Assembly: GCF_028823615.1 (NCBI RefSeq)
Contig: NZ_JAPEHT010000001.1
Span: 21,396 to 85,395 of the forward strand
Direction: 5' to 3'
Length of the DNA stretch: 64,000 nucleotides
Source: Planococcus sp. A6
GTDB lineage: Bacteria > Bacillota > Bacilli > Bacillales_A > Planococcaceae
Part shown: positions 1-8,665 of the stretch, one piece after another
How positions within the stretch are numbered: the first letter of the stretch is position 1
Layout: every line of letters starts with the position of its first letter
The notes under the pieces: model-generated
Told to the model about the DNA's origin: nothing
What the model saw: only the letters and a program-made list of their open reading frames with translations
The model's database searches: none
Position numbers and translations under genes: made by a program

Positions 1-1
1 T

Positions 2-793
2 GAAGACGCAATAGAATGGTTGCTTCAAAAATACGGTTCTGCACAAGATGATTATTTCAGGGAAGCTTCATACCAGAGGTTTATGAACGGAGAAATAAAG
101 AACATTACAAAAGGTAAATTCTCGAGAACAACTGAAGGTCTATATTGCCATCATATAGATGAAATCAAGTGGTTAAAGATATCTGATCAAGATTTTGTAA
201 AAGATTATAGTATCCCCTTTGAGTCTCAAAGAAAAAACAGGTTGGTACATTGTGACTTAGCCGAGCATACGATTTTGCACGTATTGATAACAAAGGAAAC
301 TTCTTTTGAATATGGCTATCCGGGATATGAAGTGTTTTTAAAAAGGCTAATGGAAGAATGGTACCTTGATGAAAGAAAACCCAATCCGGACTGGATGAAA
401 CGGTGTTATTTGAAGTCGTTTCTGAAGCCTCAACAAGCATTTGAATTGGTAAAAGAAATGCAGAGAGTATTAGTAGAGAGTTATTTTAACAGTTTAGAGG
501 ATTATTTTGAGGAAAAGAAGAAAAGGGAAGAACAAATACAACAGTGGCAAGAACAGCGAAAACAAAGACGAATAGACGAGAGTGCACGTTGGATTGAGGT
601 TGCAAAGCAATTACATCATAAGAGCCTTAGGAATGATATTGTTACTGCCAGCTATTTTATTCGCGTAGAATATAGAGATGTAATGGATTTATCAAAACAA
701 GCCACTACCTTTAAAGAGTATGATCGCGAGATGAAAAAATATAGAAAAGAAGAAATATTGGATGAGCTTTTGGTATATATAAAGTCTTTTTGA
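2..793 (+). CDS. Partial protein with HNH-like His pattern, 5' end outside window
   Basis: The reading frame is open to the left edge, so the N-terminus is missing; the TTG at 20 is only an internal codon. Near the middle of the visible N-terminal third there is YCHHIDE, followed about 40 residues later by NRLVHCDLAEHTILHVLI. The order HH, then N, then EH..LH resembles the histidine pattern of HNH-type nucleases, but the usual zinc-binding Cys pairs are absent. The C-terminal third is strongly charged and probably helical (EEKKKREEQIQQWQEQRKQRR), perhaps a coiled coil. The DNA is AT-rich compared with the genes from 2 kb onward, which fits accessory DNA. The family is not recognised and nuclease activity is only a suggestion from motif spacing. 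Confidence 0.55.
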   Translation, partial: EDAIEWLLQKYGSAQDDYFREASYQRFMNGEIKNITKGKFSRTTEGLYCHHIDEIKWLKISDQDFVKDYSIPFESQRKNRLVHCDLAEHTILHVLITKETSFEYGYPGYEVFLKRLMEEWYLDERKPNPDWMKRCYLKSFLKPQQAFELVKEMQRVLVESYFNSLEDYFEEKKKREEQIQQWQEQRKQRRIDESARWIEVAKQLHHKSLRNDIVTASYFIRVEYRDVMDLSKQATTFKEYDREMKKYRKEEILDELLVYIKSF

Positions 794-905
794 AATTGGT
801 GTAAAGTGTTAAAAATAGAACACTCTCGTTGGTGTAAGGAAGGGCAATTTTCAATCTTTTTATTTATTATCGATTTATAGAAATCGTAATTAAGAGGGGG
901 ACAAT

Positions 906-1454
906 ATGAGTTCAATTTATGGAAGGAATTTACTTGAAACCGTCATTGAAAAATCTTCAAAGAAATCGTGGGACAGCGCTGTACTAGAATGGGAAATCGA
1001 TGATGTAATTGAAGATAAAGATAATAAATCTACTTGTATATGTGGGAAAGAAAATATTAGATATTTATTTACAATCAGAAATTCATATAATCAAAATACA
1101 CTTTTCCCTATTGGAAGTTCTTGTATTAAGAAGTTTAATCGTGAAGATTTAAATGAAATTACTTTAATTAATGAAAAGTTGTTTAAGTTATTTCATGCTA
1201 TTAAAACAAATAAATATATCCAATTAAGTTCTGATTATTTTTCGAGAAAACTATTAGAATACTTTTTTAATCAAGGGGTTTTCAAACCTAGTCAATATAA
1301 CAATTTTAATGGGGAAAAGGATTACAATTTTATGCTGAAAATGTTTAATATGAGAAGCCAGCCGACTGCCAGCCAGTCAAAGAAAATAAATGCTATTATC
1401 ATGACTTCTATAAAACCGTATCTGGTACACATGCTTAATGATAAGACTTTGTGA
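906..1454 (+). CDS. Small Cys-rich protein of unknown function
   Basis: This 182-residue protein starts at ATG 906 behind a good site (AAGAGGGGG). It has a CICG pair near residue 45 and a single SSCIKKF cysteine about 30 residues later, in a segment reading like C.CG...YLFTI.N......PIGSSCIKKF. That arrangement suggests a small zinc- or other metal-binding fold, which I have not proved. The remainder is Lys/Asn-rich with no signal peptide or membrane segment. Base composition is AT-rich like the partial gene to its left, so the two may belong to one accessory segment that ends near 1460. No function is assigned. Confidence 0.6.
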   Translation: MSSIYGRNLLETVIEKSSKKSWDSAVLEWEIDDVIEDKDNKSTCICGKENIRYLFTIRNSYNQNTLFPIGSSCIKKFNREDLNEITLINEKLFKLFHAIKTNKYIQLSSDYFSRKLLEYFFNQGVFKPSQYNNFNGEKDYNFMLKMFNMRSQPTASQSKKINAIIMTSIKPYLVHMLNDKTL

Positions 1455-1577
1455 GAATTGAGTTCAAGAAAGGACCGATGTGGAAACTGCTGAGTTCGCA
1501 TACGAGTCAAACAACAGGTGTTGTGCTGTTCCCTGAGAAGTATGTGAATTACCCTAGCCTTCTTTCCTATTACTATC

Positions 1578-1936
1578 CTAGTCTGCTCCAAAAGCCACAA
1601 TCTCAAAAGCCTCCAAATACATTTTCAACATACGCAGCCATTACTTTTCAGTCGCAAGCGCCACATGGCCATCCGGCCGAATCAGGTATAGCTCATCTTG
1701 CTTAAATCCTACATTCCTCATTTTAGCTTTCCAAGGAAACCCATGGAGCTCAAGTGAATGCAAACAGGCAAAGTCGATGAGTTTTGGGTTTGCTTTGCCG
1801 TAGATAAGGATTTGCCAATCGACGGAGCGTAGCGGCACGAAATTATCGCCATTTGCGGTTTCGTTCCACGGCAAGGGCCTGCTACAGTAATTGATATGGA
1901 TTTAAGAAAACACCTTAAATGCATTTCTTGAAACGC
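1578..1936 (-). pseudogene. Decayed 3' fragment of an FAD monooxygenase gene
   Basis: The minus-strand translation closely matches the last ~100 residues of the intact FAD monooxygenase at 3800-5329 (shared ETANGDNF.PLRSVDWQI.IYGKA and LYLIRPDGHVALAT segments). Where the intact gene reads KQW, the copy reads K-stop-W, and about 45 bases are missing upstream of the PW.ETANGD segment. Similarity fades near 1936, just where the YfkAB terminator begins. There is no N-terminal domain, no FAD-binding motif and no ribosome site. This is a remnant of a duplication or of a lost paralogue. Confidence 0.85.
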
Positions 1937-1982
1937 AAAAACCCGATCCAGCGCAAAGTTTCCACACCGGATCGGGCTTTTC
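1937..1982 (-). terminator. Terminator of the YfkAB gene
   Basis: CCCGATCC (942-949 of this kilobase) and GGATCGGG (969-976) form a perfect 8-bp stem with A and T runs outside. On the minus strand it lies directly after the YfkAB stop codon. Confidence 0.8.
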
Positions 1983-1984
1983 AT

Positions 1985-3115
1985 TTAAACAGTAATTCTC
2001 GATTTTTGGACGGTGAAATCGATGTCGGGGTAGTAGGCATCTTTCACCAATAAATTCGGTCCGAGGCATTTGGCGGCTGGGCAATGGCAGGCGATCGTTT
2101 TGGCTAATGGCCGCTCCAGCCAGCGGTCAAGCATTGCCGGCAGCGAATCGTGCTGGATATTGCCCATCGCGGGTGTGTCGCCGAAATCGGTGACGATGAC
2201 TTCACCGGTGAAGATATTCACATTGAGCCGTGAGCGTCCGTCTGGGTCATTGCGGACGGTGACGTTTTTGCTTGAGTGGATGCGGTTCAGGAGTTCAATG
2301 TCTTCGTCGTTTTGGCTGCACGGGTAAAACGGCAAGGTACCAAAGAGCATCCAGACATTCTCATCGCGGACATCCAGTAATTCGTGGATCGCTGTTCTCG
2401 TTTCATCGAGCGACAGCACTTCCAATTGGCTGGCGAAATCGCTTGGGTACATCGGATGCACTTCGTGGCGTGCGCATTTCATTTCTTCAATGATTTGCTT
2501 ATGTATGTTTTTCAGATGAGGCAAGGTCCGCTTGTTCAGCATCGTTTCCGCCGAGACCATGACGCCCGCTTCTGCGAGTGCGCGGCTGTTGTCGATCATG
2601 CGCTGGAACTGTTCAGCCCGGCGCTCACGGGAAGGCTTGCGTTCCATATTGGCAAATCCGCCATCGACAAAATCATCGATCGTGCCCCAGTTATGGGAAA
2701 TGTGCAGGACATCCAAATAAGGGGCGATTTCCATATAGCGGTCCAGCGGCATCGTCAGGTTTGAATTCATCTGTGTGCGGATGCCGCGTGCATGGGCGTA
2801 TTTCAGGAGGGGCAAGACATAATTGGCGACCGATTTTTTCGAAAACATCGGCTCTCCGCCCGTCAAGCTGATGGTCCGCAAATGAGGGATTTCATCGAGG
2901 CGCGAAAAGAGCAGCTCGATCGGCAGCGCATCCGGATCCTTGTGCTCGAGCATATAGCCGACCGCACAATGTTCACAGCGCATATTGCATAAATAAGTCG
3001 TGGTGAATTCGATGCTGGATAATGTCAGTTTCCCATGGTCTTCGATATCCATATACGCTTCCCATGGATCGTATTGAGGGGTGATCTGTTTGAGTGTTGT
3101 TGCCTGGTTTTCCAT
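1985..3115 (-). CDS. yfkAB: YfkAB-type radical SAM / CxCxxxxC protein
   Basis: This 376-residue protein is close to the length of Bacillus subtilis YfkAB. The radical-SAM cluster motif is CNMRCEHC (CxxxCxxC) in TTTYLCNMRCEHCAVG, followed by LTGGEP, the SAM-contacting GGE. Near the C-terminus is ACHCPAAKCLG, the CxCxxxxC signature for which the family is named and which may hold a second metal site. I place the start at ATG 3115 (MENQATT) because TTAGGAG lies just upstream; an in-frame ATG 17 codons earlier has no such site. The gene stands alone and has its own terminator. The reaction is unknown for the family. Radical chemistry on an unidentified substrate in the cytoplasm is expected from the fold. 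Confidence 0.9.
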   Translation of the reverse strand: MENQATTLKQITPQYDPWEAYMDIEDHGKLTLSSIEFTTTYLCNMRCEHCAVGYMLEHKDPDALPIELLFSRLDEIPHLRTISLTGGEPMFSKKSVANYVLPLLKYAHARGIRTQMNSNLTMPLDRYMEIAPYLDVLHISHNWGTIDDFVDGGFANMERKPSRERRAEQFQRMIDNSRALAEAGVMVSAETMLNKRTLPHLKNIHKQIIEEMKCARHEVHPMYPSDFASQLEVLSLDETRTAIHELLDVRDENVWMLFGTLPFYPCSQNDEDIELLNRIHSSKNVTVRNDPDGRSRLNVNIFTGEVIVTDFGDTPAMGNIQHDSLPAMLDRWLERPLAKTIACHCPAAKCLGPNLLVKDAYYPDIDFTVQKSRITV

Positions 3116-3336
3116 ATGTATCGTACTCCTAATCATTTTTTCGACTCTTAAGTATGCGCTTTTCAAATGGCTTGCGCAAGAGCTTGTTTAATATGGTATA
3201 AAGGGTGCGAACTAGTTTCATTTATTCTTTTATCATTTTTTAACTAAATATTCTATTTTTTTGAGCTTTTTACTAGTAATCAAACGTTTGTTCCGGTATA
3301 TTAAAAGCATATCACTATGGGATGAGGTGGATTTCG

Positions 3337-3663
3337 ATGGTGCTAGCGATCAAAGAAGTGAACGGATTTGAAAAAGGTATGGAATATACGAGGGATCTTG
3401 AGTTTTTGTCATGCTTTACAAACGACGAACATCGGGTAGTCTCTTTAATAGATACAGACGGCAATGTTTTTTACTGGACGACTACGGAAGGGTCGCCCGA
3501 ATATCGAAACTTCCGGTTAAAAGCTACTTATACATTTAAAGTTAGTTATATATCGACCATACTGGGCCCTTCCAGCCCGAAGGTCATTATTGCCGAATTG
3601 AAGGACATATCAGCCAGAAAAAGCATGTATGGCAAGGCAAAGCGCTTCAAACTAAATGCTTGA
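3337..3663 (+). CDS. Small hypothetical protein
   Basis: The start is ATG 3337, preceded by GATGAGGTGG; an in-frame ATG at 3322 lies inside that site and is not used. The 108-residue product is mostly beta-strand-like (VVSLIDTDGNVFYW, YTFKVSYIST, KVIIAELKDI), so a small beta barrel such as an OB-like fold is possible. It ends with a basic tail (GKAKRFKLNA). There is no signal peptide and no membrane segment. It stands alone, divergent from YfkAB. Function unknown. Confidence 0.65.
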   Translation: MVLAIKEVNGFEKGMEYTRDLEFLSCFTNDEHRVVSLIDTDGNVFYWTTTEGSPEYRNFRLKATYTFKVSYISTILGPSSPKVIIAELKDISARKSMYGKAKRFKLNA

Positions 3664-3722
3664 TTCACATAAATCATCGCCCTGTGTCAAAATCGATTCA
3701 GTGCATGGACTGCAATTGTATG

Positions 3723-3775
3723 CAAAATAAGCCGTATCCAGAAACCTTGATGGTTAATGGGTGCGGCTTATTTTG
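3723..3775 (-). terminator. Terminator between convergent genes
   Basis: AAAATAAGCCG (3724-3734) and CGGCTTATTTT (3764-3774) are perfectly complementary and carry A/T runs on both sides, so the hairpin can end transcription from both directions. Its loop holds CAGAAACCTTGATG, which also occurs inside the dispersed repeat near 53.79 kb. Confidence 0.8.
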
Positions 3776-3799
3776 TGTATTTTCATTGCTGTTTCAATC

Positions 3800-5329
3800 T
3801 TATTTTGCTCCAAAAGCGACAATACCAAAAGACTCCAAATACATCTTCAACACACGCAGCCATTGCTTGTCAGTCGCAAGCGCCACGTGGCCATCCGGCC
3901 GGATCAGGTACAGTGCGTCTTGCTTGAATCCTGCGTCTTTCATTTTAGCTTCCCAAGGAAACTCATGGAGTTCAAGCGACTGCGAGCGGGCGAAATCGAT
4001 GAGTTCAGGAGTCGCTTTGCCGTAAATATGGATTTGCCAATCAACAGAGCGCAGCGGCGCGAAGTTATCGCCGTTTGCGGTTTCAATCCACGGCAAGCGC
4101 ATGCCGGCGAAGATTTTGCCGGCTTTACCTTTACTTAAGAGACTGTTGCGGTAATTAATGTGGATTTGGGACAAAATCTTGAACGCATTTTTTGAGGCGA
4201 ACGAAAATTGGAATACGGACGGCAAGACGTAAGGGACGGCATACTCCCGAAGCAAAGTCCCCGGCAGTTTTTGATTGACGATTGTCTGGAATGCTTTGTC
4301 GGTCGTCGCGATCAGCCGCCGCGCAAAGGCGATGCGTTCTTGTTCGTATGTGCTGAGTATCATAGGAGCGGCTTTCCCTTGAACGACGGCTGCTAGTTTC
4401 CAACCGAGATTGATGGCGTCCCCGATACCGGTGTTCATGCCTTGCCCGCCGGTCGGGCTGTGCAAGTGGCCGGCGTCGCCCAGGATGAAGATACGCCCTT
4501 TGGTGAATTTTTCGCTGACGCGGTTGTGGACGCGGTAGGTTGAAAACCAATTGACCTTGGACGCCTTCACATCGATTTTATTTTCAACGTAATTGGTGAT
4601 TTCGCTGTACTCGACATCGGTGCGTTCGTTGAATTCTTCTGGCACGATGCCGAGTATGCGTTTCGTATGGGCGTTTCGGACATTCATATAGAGCATGAAG
4701 CCGTCATTGTCCATGTACATATCCATCTTTTCCATGTCGTCGACCGGCTTAGCGGTTTCGATATCGGCAACAAAGAACAATTGCTTGTACGTGCCGCCGG
4801 GGAAGTCGAGATCGAGTCCTTTTCGGACCATGCTGCCGGCGCCGTCGCATCCGCATAAATAGGCGAATTCGGCCATTTCGACAGGCTCTCCAAGTTGTTG
4901 CATGACGGCGTTCACGCCATTTCCTGTGTCTTCAAACGAAATCAACTCGGTGTTCCATTCCACTTCGACGCCGATCTTGCCTAATTCATCGACTAATATT
5001 TCTTCGTGATCGTCTTGCGGCAAACTCAGGATAAACGGAAACGGGCTCTGCCCTTTGCCGAGCTCATGGAATTTTACTTGGGCTCGTACTTTTTTGCCGT
5101 CGCTGACATCGAGCGATAAAATCGGATGCCCGCGCTTGATGTTGCGGTCGGCGAGGCCGAATTGCTCGTAATGCTCCAATATGCGCGCATGTACTGCAAG
5201 CGCACGTGAGGCGGTGCCGGTTCCAGAGTTACGGTCGATGATGCGAAACGGCACGCCTTGACGCGCCAGGCTATAGGCCAGAGCCAAGCCGGTGGGGCCC
5301 GCTCCGACGATTAAGATTTGTGGGTTCAT
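3800..5329 (-). CDS. FAD-dependent aromatic-type monooxygenase
   Basis: The 509-residue protein belongs to the PheA/TfdB/PgaE class of flavin hydroxylases, which insert one oxygen atom into aromatic or polyketide-like substrates using FAD, NAD(P)H and O2. The N-terminus is a dinucleotide fold, ILIVGAGPTGLALAYSLARQG. The second FAD motif is ILGDAGHLHSPTGGQGMNTG, containing the invariant GD and the GQGMN helix start. After about residue 400 comes the thioredoxin-like C-terminal domain of this class, without obvious redox cysteines. The start codon follows AGGAGG at ideal distance. The gene is alone, minus strand, with its own terminator. A decayed copy of its last third lies about 2 kb away. 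The substrate cannot be told from sequence. Confidence 0.88.
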   Translation of the reverse strand: MNPQILIVGAGPTGLALAYSLARQGVPFRIIDRNSGTGTASRALAVHARILEHYEQFGLADRNIKRGHPILSLDVSDGKKVRAQVKFHELGKGQSPFPFILSLPQDDHEEILVDELGKIGVEVEWNTELISFEDTGNGVNAVMQQLGEPVEMAEFAYLCGCDGAGSMVRKGLDLDFPGGTYKQLFFVADIETAKPVDDMEKMDMYMDNDGFMLYMNVRNAHTKRILGIVPEEFNERTDVEYSEITNYVENKIDVKASKVNWFSTYRVHNRVSEKFTKGRIFILGDAGHLHSPTGGQGMNTGIGDAINLGWKLAAVVQGKAAPMILSTYEQERIAFARRLIATTDKAFQTIVNQKLPGTLLREYAVPYVLPSVFQFSFASKNAFKILSQIHINYRNSLLSKGKAGKIFAGMRLPWIETANGDNFAPLRSVDWQIHIYGKATPELIDFARSQSLELHEFPWEAKMKDAGFKQDALYLIRPDGHVALATDKQWLRVLKMYLESFGIVAFGAK

Positions 5330-5516
5330 GATATAGACCTCCTAATGAGTATCACGCCTGTTGATGGATTTTGTTTCAAGTATCGTGTGAAGCTGAATAA
5401 TCAGGTATAAGAAAAATTGAAAGCACGTGATACCGAACAAAAAACCTTGTATAGCTACTATATCCTTAATTGAAGGGTTTCAAGCATCGGCGCGTGCAAT
5501 AAACGAAATGCCAGAA

Positions 5517-5557
5517 AAGCGTATGCGGTTTCCCTCGGAAGGAGACCGCATACGCTT
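5517..5557 (-). terminator. Terminator of the SDR gene
   Basis: AAGCGTATGCGGT (5517-5529) and ACCGCATACGCTT (5545-5557) form a perfect 13-bp stem; on the minus strand it is followed by a short T run and sits just after the SDR stop. Confidence 0.85.
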
Positions 5558-5593
5558 CATTTTATGGTCTTGAATAGGTTCATTTCAAAGATG

Positions 5594-6493
5594 TCATTGA
5601 TTGAAATCAAACGTGACGCCGGTCAGGTGTTCTGATACGTCCCACAGTTTCTGGCGGGTGGCTTCATCATTCACTGCCGGATCCGGTTTTTCTAAAGTCG
5701 GGTAGCCTCTCCGTTGGCCTTTGCCATCCGGCCCGATGTATTCGCCGCCTGTGATGCCAGATGCCGTAGCGGCATAAACGGTTGGAAGTGCCCCCATTGC
5801 GGCAGGCTGCAAATAGCGGTTCATGAGCCCTTTGAAAATGCGCGGCATTTCGCGCCCACCGATTTTAAACAGATTGGTCGAAGAAATCCCGGGATGGCAA
5901 GCGAGGCTCAGTGTCGATAAGCCATGTTGCTTGAGTCGCTTATCGAGTTCAGTGGCAAACATTAAATTTGCCAATTTGCTTTGGCCGTAAAACTTCATCG
6001 CTTTATAGCCCTTTGAGCCGTCCAGGTTATCAAAGTCAATGGTGGAATTGCGGTGTGCCAGACTGCTGAGTGTCACCACCCGCGAATTCTCGGTGTTGAG
6101 AAGCAACGGCAGGAGCAGGCCCGTCAAGGCGAAATGCCCAAGATGGTTGCTGCCGAACTGCAGCTCAAAGCCGTCTTTCGTCTTCGCATAAGGCGGCGTC
6201 ATCACGCCGGCGTTATTGACCAGCAAATCGAGGGACTCGAAGCGGCTGATGAAGGTTTCTGCAAAATTCCGTACGCTAGCCAAATCGGACAAGTCGAGTT
6301 GCATGACCTCAATAGGTGCCTTGGGAGATTCTTCTCTAATTTCTTGTTCAGCTGCTTTCCCTTTGTCGAGATCACGGACCGCCAAGATGACCCGTGCGCC
6401 TAAGCGGACGAAGGTTTTAGCTGTTTCCAGTCCGAGTCCGCTATTGGCCCCTGTGATAATAGCCGTTTTTCCTGTCATTGTATTGAATTCCAC
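5594..6493 (-). CDS. Short-chain dehydrogenase/reductase, retinol-dehydrogenase-like
   Basis: This 299-residue NAD(P)-dependent oxidoreductase has TGANSGLGLETA (TGxxxGxG cofactor motif), DLSDLASV, NNAGVM, a Ser in VTLSSLAH and the catalytic YGQSK (YxxxK). The set matches the WW-oxidoreductase/retinol-dehydrogenase-like subgroup, which reduces aldehydes or ketones of varied lipids. I use the GTG at 6493 because AGGAG lies about 8 bases upstream; the ATG five codons inside has no good site. It is divergent from the lipoprotein gene, and the intergenic space holds two dispersed repeat elements. Physiological substrate unknown. Confidence 0.87.
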   Translation of the reverse strand: MEFNTMTGKTAIITGANSGLGLETAKTFVRLGARVILAVRDLDKGKAAEQEIREESPKAPIEVMQLDLSDLASVRNFAETFISRFESLDLLVNNAGVMTPPYAKTKDGFELQFGSNHLGHFALTGLLLPLLLNTENSRVVTLSSLAHRNSTIDFDNLDGSKGYKAMKFYGQSKLANLMFATELDKRLKQHGLSTLSLACHPGISSTNLFKIGGREMPRIFKGLMNRYLQPAAMGALPTVYAATASGITGGEYIGPDGKGQRRGYPTLEKPDPAVNDEATRQKLWDVSEHLTGVTFDFNQ

Positions 6494-6568
6494 AAGCTCA
6501 GCTCCTAGTTCTGATAGATTCTACTTACATGTACCCTAATGATGCTTTTGATAATCGGGTGAGAAAAT

Positions 6569-6590
6569 GTCCCTGTGCACGAAACAATTC
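6569..6590 (+). repeat. Dispersed 22-base repeat, single copy
   Basis: GTCCCTGTG, then CACGA, then AACAATTC: a slightly diverged copy of the element found 21 times in the window. It faces the inverted copy at 6703-6723, and both lie between divergent genes. Confidence 0.85.
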
Positions 6591-6702
6591 GAAACGATTC
6601 TGACAATACGCTACAATTTATAGCATATACACGAATATGGCTGTTAACATTATACGTTTAATGCCGATTTTTCTTTTTATGCAGCTTTATAAATTGTGTA
6701 TA

Positions 6703-6723
6703 AATTGTGTGGTGCACAGGGAC
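6703..6723 (-). repeat. Dispersed repeat, inverted copy in 5' region of lipoprotein gene
   Basis: It reads AATTGTGTGGTGCACAGG then GAC on the plus strand. It is preceded by a second AATTGTGT, giving the reiterated tail also seen at 43.39, 51.36 and 60.37 kb. It ends about 18 bases before the ribosome site of the lipoprotein gene, so it is probably transcribed in its leader. Confidence 0.88.
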
Positions 6724-6758
6724 AAACAGAAGGAACAAACAGAAGGAGCGTGGATGAA

Positions 6759-7361
6759 ATGAAGGTTTTCAGCAAGATCATTTTTGCAGGCAGTGCAATT
6801 GTATTGCTCGCTGGGTGCGGGGACGATGCAAACGAAAGTCCGGAAGAAAATCCAGCGAGTGATCAAGCTCAGGACACTGGCAGTGAAACAGAAGAAAGCA
6901 CTGCCAGCACTGGGCAAGAGGCTGAAGAGGATCAAACTGCAGGCTCCGAAGAAACTGTTGCCGAATCGGAAGAAAATGCCTTGTCTTCGTATTCAAGTGA
7001 ACAAATCGAATATGCTAGGGTGTGGCTGCAGCTAGGGCCTAACCAGGACATCGATGGCTTATACGTCAAACAGATCCCGGCTGGAACACCGCTTAACCCG
7101 GACGACGAAACCAGTGCCACCTATCCGGAAGATGTTATTCAGCTAGCCGGATCGCGCTTGGTCGATGGCGTCGTCACTTATAGCGGCAATGGCGACGGCA
7201 CGGTGAATGTCTACAACGTCCCGCTTCGCTGGGATGGAGAATACCCGGCAGGCGAGGCGTTCTATAACAATTTGATTGACAATACGGAATTGGTGGCCAT
7301 TAATGCGGGGGAAGACGAAGACGTGATTCGCTTGATCGAACTGTTGGAGATGGAACCGTAA
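6759..7361 (+). CDS. Secreted lipoprotein with acidic linker
   Basis: The start is ATG 6759, behind AGAAGGAG with a 10-base gap. The first 20 residues form a lipoprotein signal ending in IVLLAGC, so the mature protein should be lipid-anchored on the outer face of the membrane at the Cys. Next comes a roughly 60-residue low-complexity acidic stretch rich in Glu, Ser, Gln and Ala, then a folded domain of about 125 residues (SSEQIEYARVWLQLG through VIRLIELLEMEP). The C-terminal domain resembles uncharacterised lipoproteins of Bacillales; I know of no catalytic motif. Length is 200 residues. Function unknown. Confidence 0.82.
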   Translation: MKVFSKIIFAGSAIVLLAGCGDDANESPEENPASDQAQDTGSETEESTASTGQEAEEDQTAGSEETVAESEENALSSYSSEQIEYARVWLQLGPNQDIDGLYVKQIPAGTPLNPDDETSATYPEDVIQLAGSRLVDGVVTYSGNGDGTVNVYNVPLRWDGEYPAGEAFYNNLIDNTELVAINAGEDEDVIRLIELLEMEP

Positions 7362-7382
7362 CGTATATTGAGCGAGCCAACC

Positions 7383-7423
7383 AAACAGGAGCAGCACCTA
7401 GTTTTTAGGCGCTGCTCCTGTTT
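7383..7423. terminator. Bidirectional terminator
   Basis: AAACAGGAGCAGC (7383-7395) and GCTGCTCCTGTTT (7411-7423) form a perfect 13-bp stem. It lies between the convergent lipoprotein and antiporter genes and can serve both. Confidence 0.88.
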
Positions 7424-7434
7424 AGTTAACGCGG

Positions 7435-8457
7435 TTAATTCCGCAAGATGATAAAAATTAAATAAACGATGTAGATGGCGGCCAAGAGCCCACCTTCAAT
7501 CCTCGAAACCGTGTACTTGGTTCTTGAGAGAATCATCAAAAGAATGGTCACGACGATCATCAGAAAGATGTCCGTGAAGATTTTCGAGTCTACGGTTAAC
7601 GGGTGAATCACGGCTGAAGTGCCCAACACAAAGAAGATGTTGAAGATATTGCTGCCGATAATATTGCCTAACGCGATGTCGACTTGTTTTTTCAAAGCGG
7701 CCGTTATCGAAGTGACCAGTTCGGGAAGGGACGTGCCGACCGCTACAATCGTCAAGCCGACCAGGGTTTCACTCATTCCAAGTGAAAGGGCGATCTGGAC
7801 GCTGTTATCGACGACGAGGCTCCCGCCGAAGATGATGCCGGCAAGCCCGCCGACGGTTAACAGCGAATTCTTTACCCAGTGTTTGTTCGCGGCGTCAGCG
7901 TGAGTCTCCTCGTTATTCCGGCGGTCTTTCCGTGCCACTTCGAAGATATAATAGAGAAAGATGGCAAAGAACAACAACAGCACGATGCCTTCTGTTCTGG
8001 TGATGAAGTTGCTGTCCAAAGATTGGAGCTGCTGGTCGCTGATCAAGACGAGCAACGCCACGGCACTGAGCAAGGCGAACGGAATCTCTTTACGAATGGT
8101 GTCGCTTTGGACGAGCAACGGGAAAACGAGCGCAGTAGCCCCTAAGATGAACGTGATATTGAAGATATTGCTGCCGACGACGTTCCCGATCGCGACTTCA
8201 CTGCTCCCTTCGAAGGCGGCAATAAAACTGACGGAAGCTTCCGGTGCGCTGGTACCGAAAGCGACAACCGTCAAGCCGATCAATAACGGCGAAACCCTCA
8301 AGCTTTGCGCTATTTTTGAAGCTCCTTCTACAAAGAAATCGGCGCCTTTGATCAACAGGGCGAAGCCGACCAATAACAATAAATAAGCCACCGGGTCATC
8401 ACGTCCTTCCGATTGTATGTATTTTAAACAAAACCGTTTGATTCTTTCTATGAACAT
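7435..8457 (-). CDS. Na+/Ca2+ exchanger family membrane protein (CaCA, YrbG-like)
   Basis: The 340-residue integral membrane protein has the two inverted alpha repeats of the calcium/cation antiporter superfamily. The first contains GLTVVAFGTSAPEASVS and GNVVGSNIFN; the second contains GLTIVAVGTSLPELVTS and GNIIGSNIFN. The acidic residue in each GTS.PE segment is the expected ion ligand. Around ten hydrophobic segments are visible. Such proteins exchange Ca2+ for Na+ or H+ across the cytoplasmic membrane. The annotated ATG lies very close to its AAAGGG, and family members usually begin nearer to DDPVAYLLLL, so the first 20 residues are doubtful. The gene ends at the shared terminator. Confidence 0.9.
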   Translation of the reverse strand: MFIERIKRFCLKYIQSEGRDDPVAYLLLLVGFALLIKGADFFVEGASKIAQSLRVSPLLIGLTVVAFGTSAPEASVSFIAAFEGSSEVAIGNVVGSNIFNITFILGATALVFPLLVQSDTIRKEIPFALLSAVALLVLISDQQLQSLDSNFITRTEGIVLLLFFAIFLYYIFEVARKDRRNNEETHADAANKHWVKNSLLTVGGLAGIIFGGSLVVDNSVQIALSLGMSETLVGLTIVAVGTSLPELVTSITAALKKQVDIALGNIIGSNIFNIFFVLGTSAVIHPLTVDSKIFTDIFLMIVVTILLMILSRTKYTVSRIEGGLLAAIYIVYLIFIILRN

Positions 8458-8665
8458 ACCCTTTAACCAATTTTCAAAATCCCTAAAAGAGGTCCATTTT
8501 ATGGGAAGGCTAGAAATAAACTTTAACTACAGAGCTAGCAGAACTGCGTGATAGAATAACAGAGAGTGAAACAGCAGCAACAACAGCAACAACGGAGTTG
8601 CCTTGTCTAATCGGAAGTGCAACATTCATAAACGATAGATGAATTGAAAGGAATGAGACAGCCTA

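Noticed and set aside
1451..1705. 84-codon ORF on the plus strand
   Set aside because: It is antisense to the monooxygenase relic for much of its length and lacks a ribosome site.
3660..4138. Plus-strand ORFs over the monooxygenase 3' end
   Set aside because: They are the antisense shadow of a clear minus-strand gene and cross its terminator.
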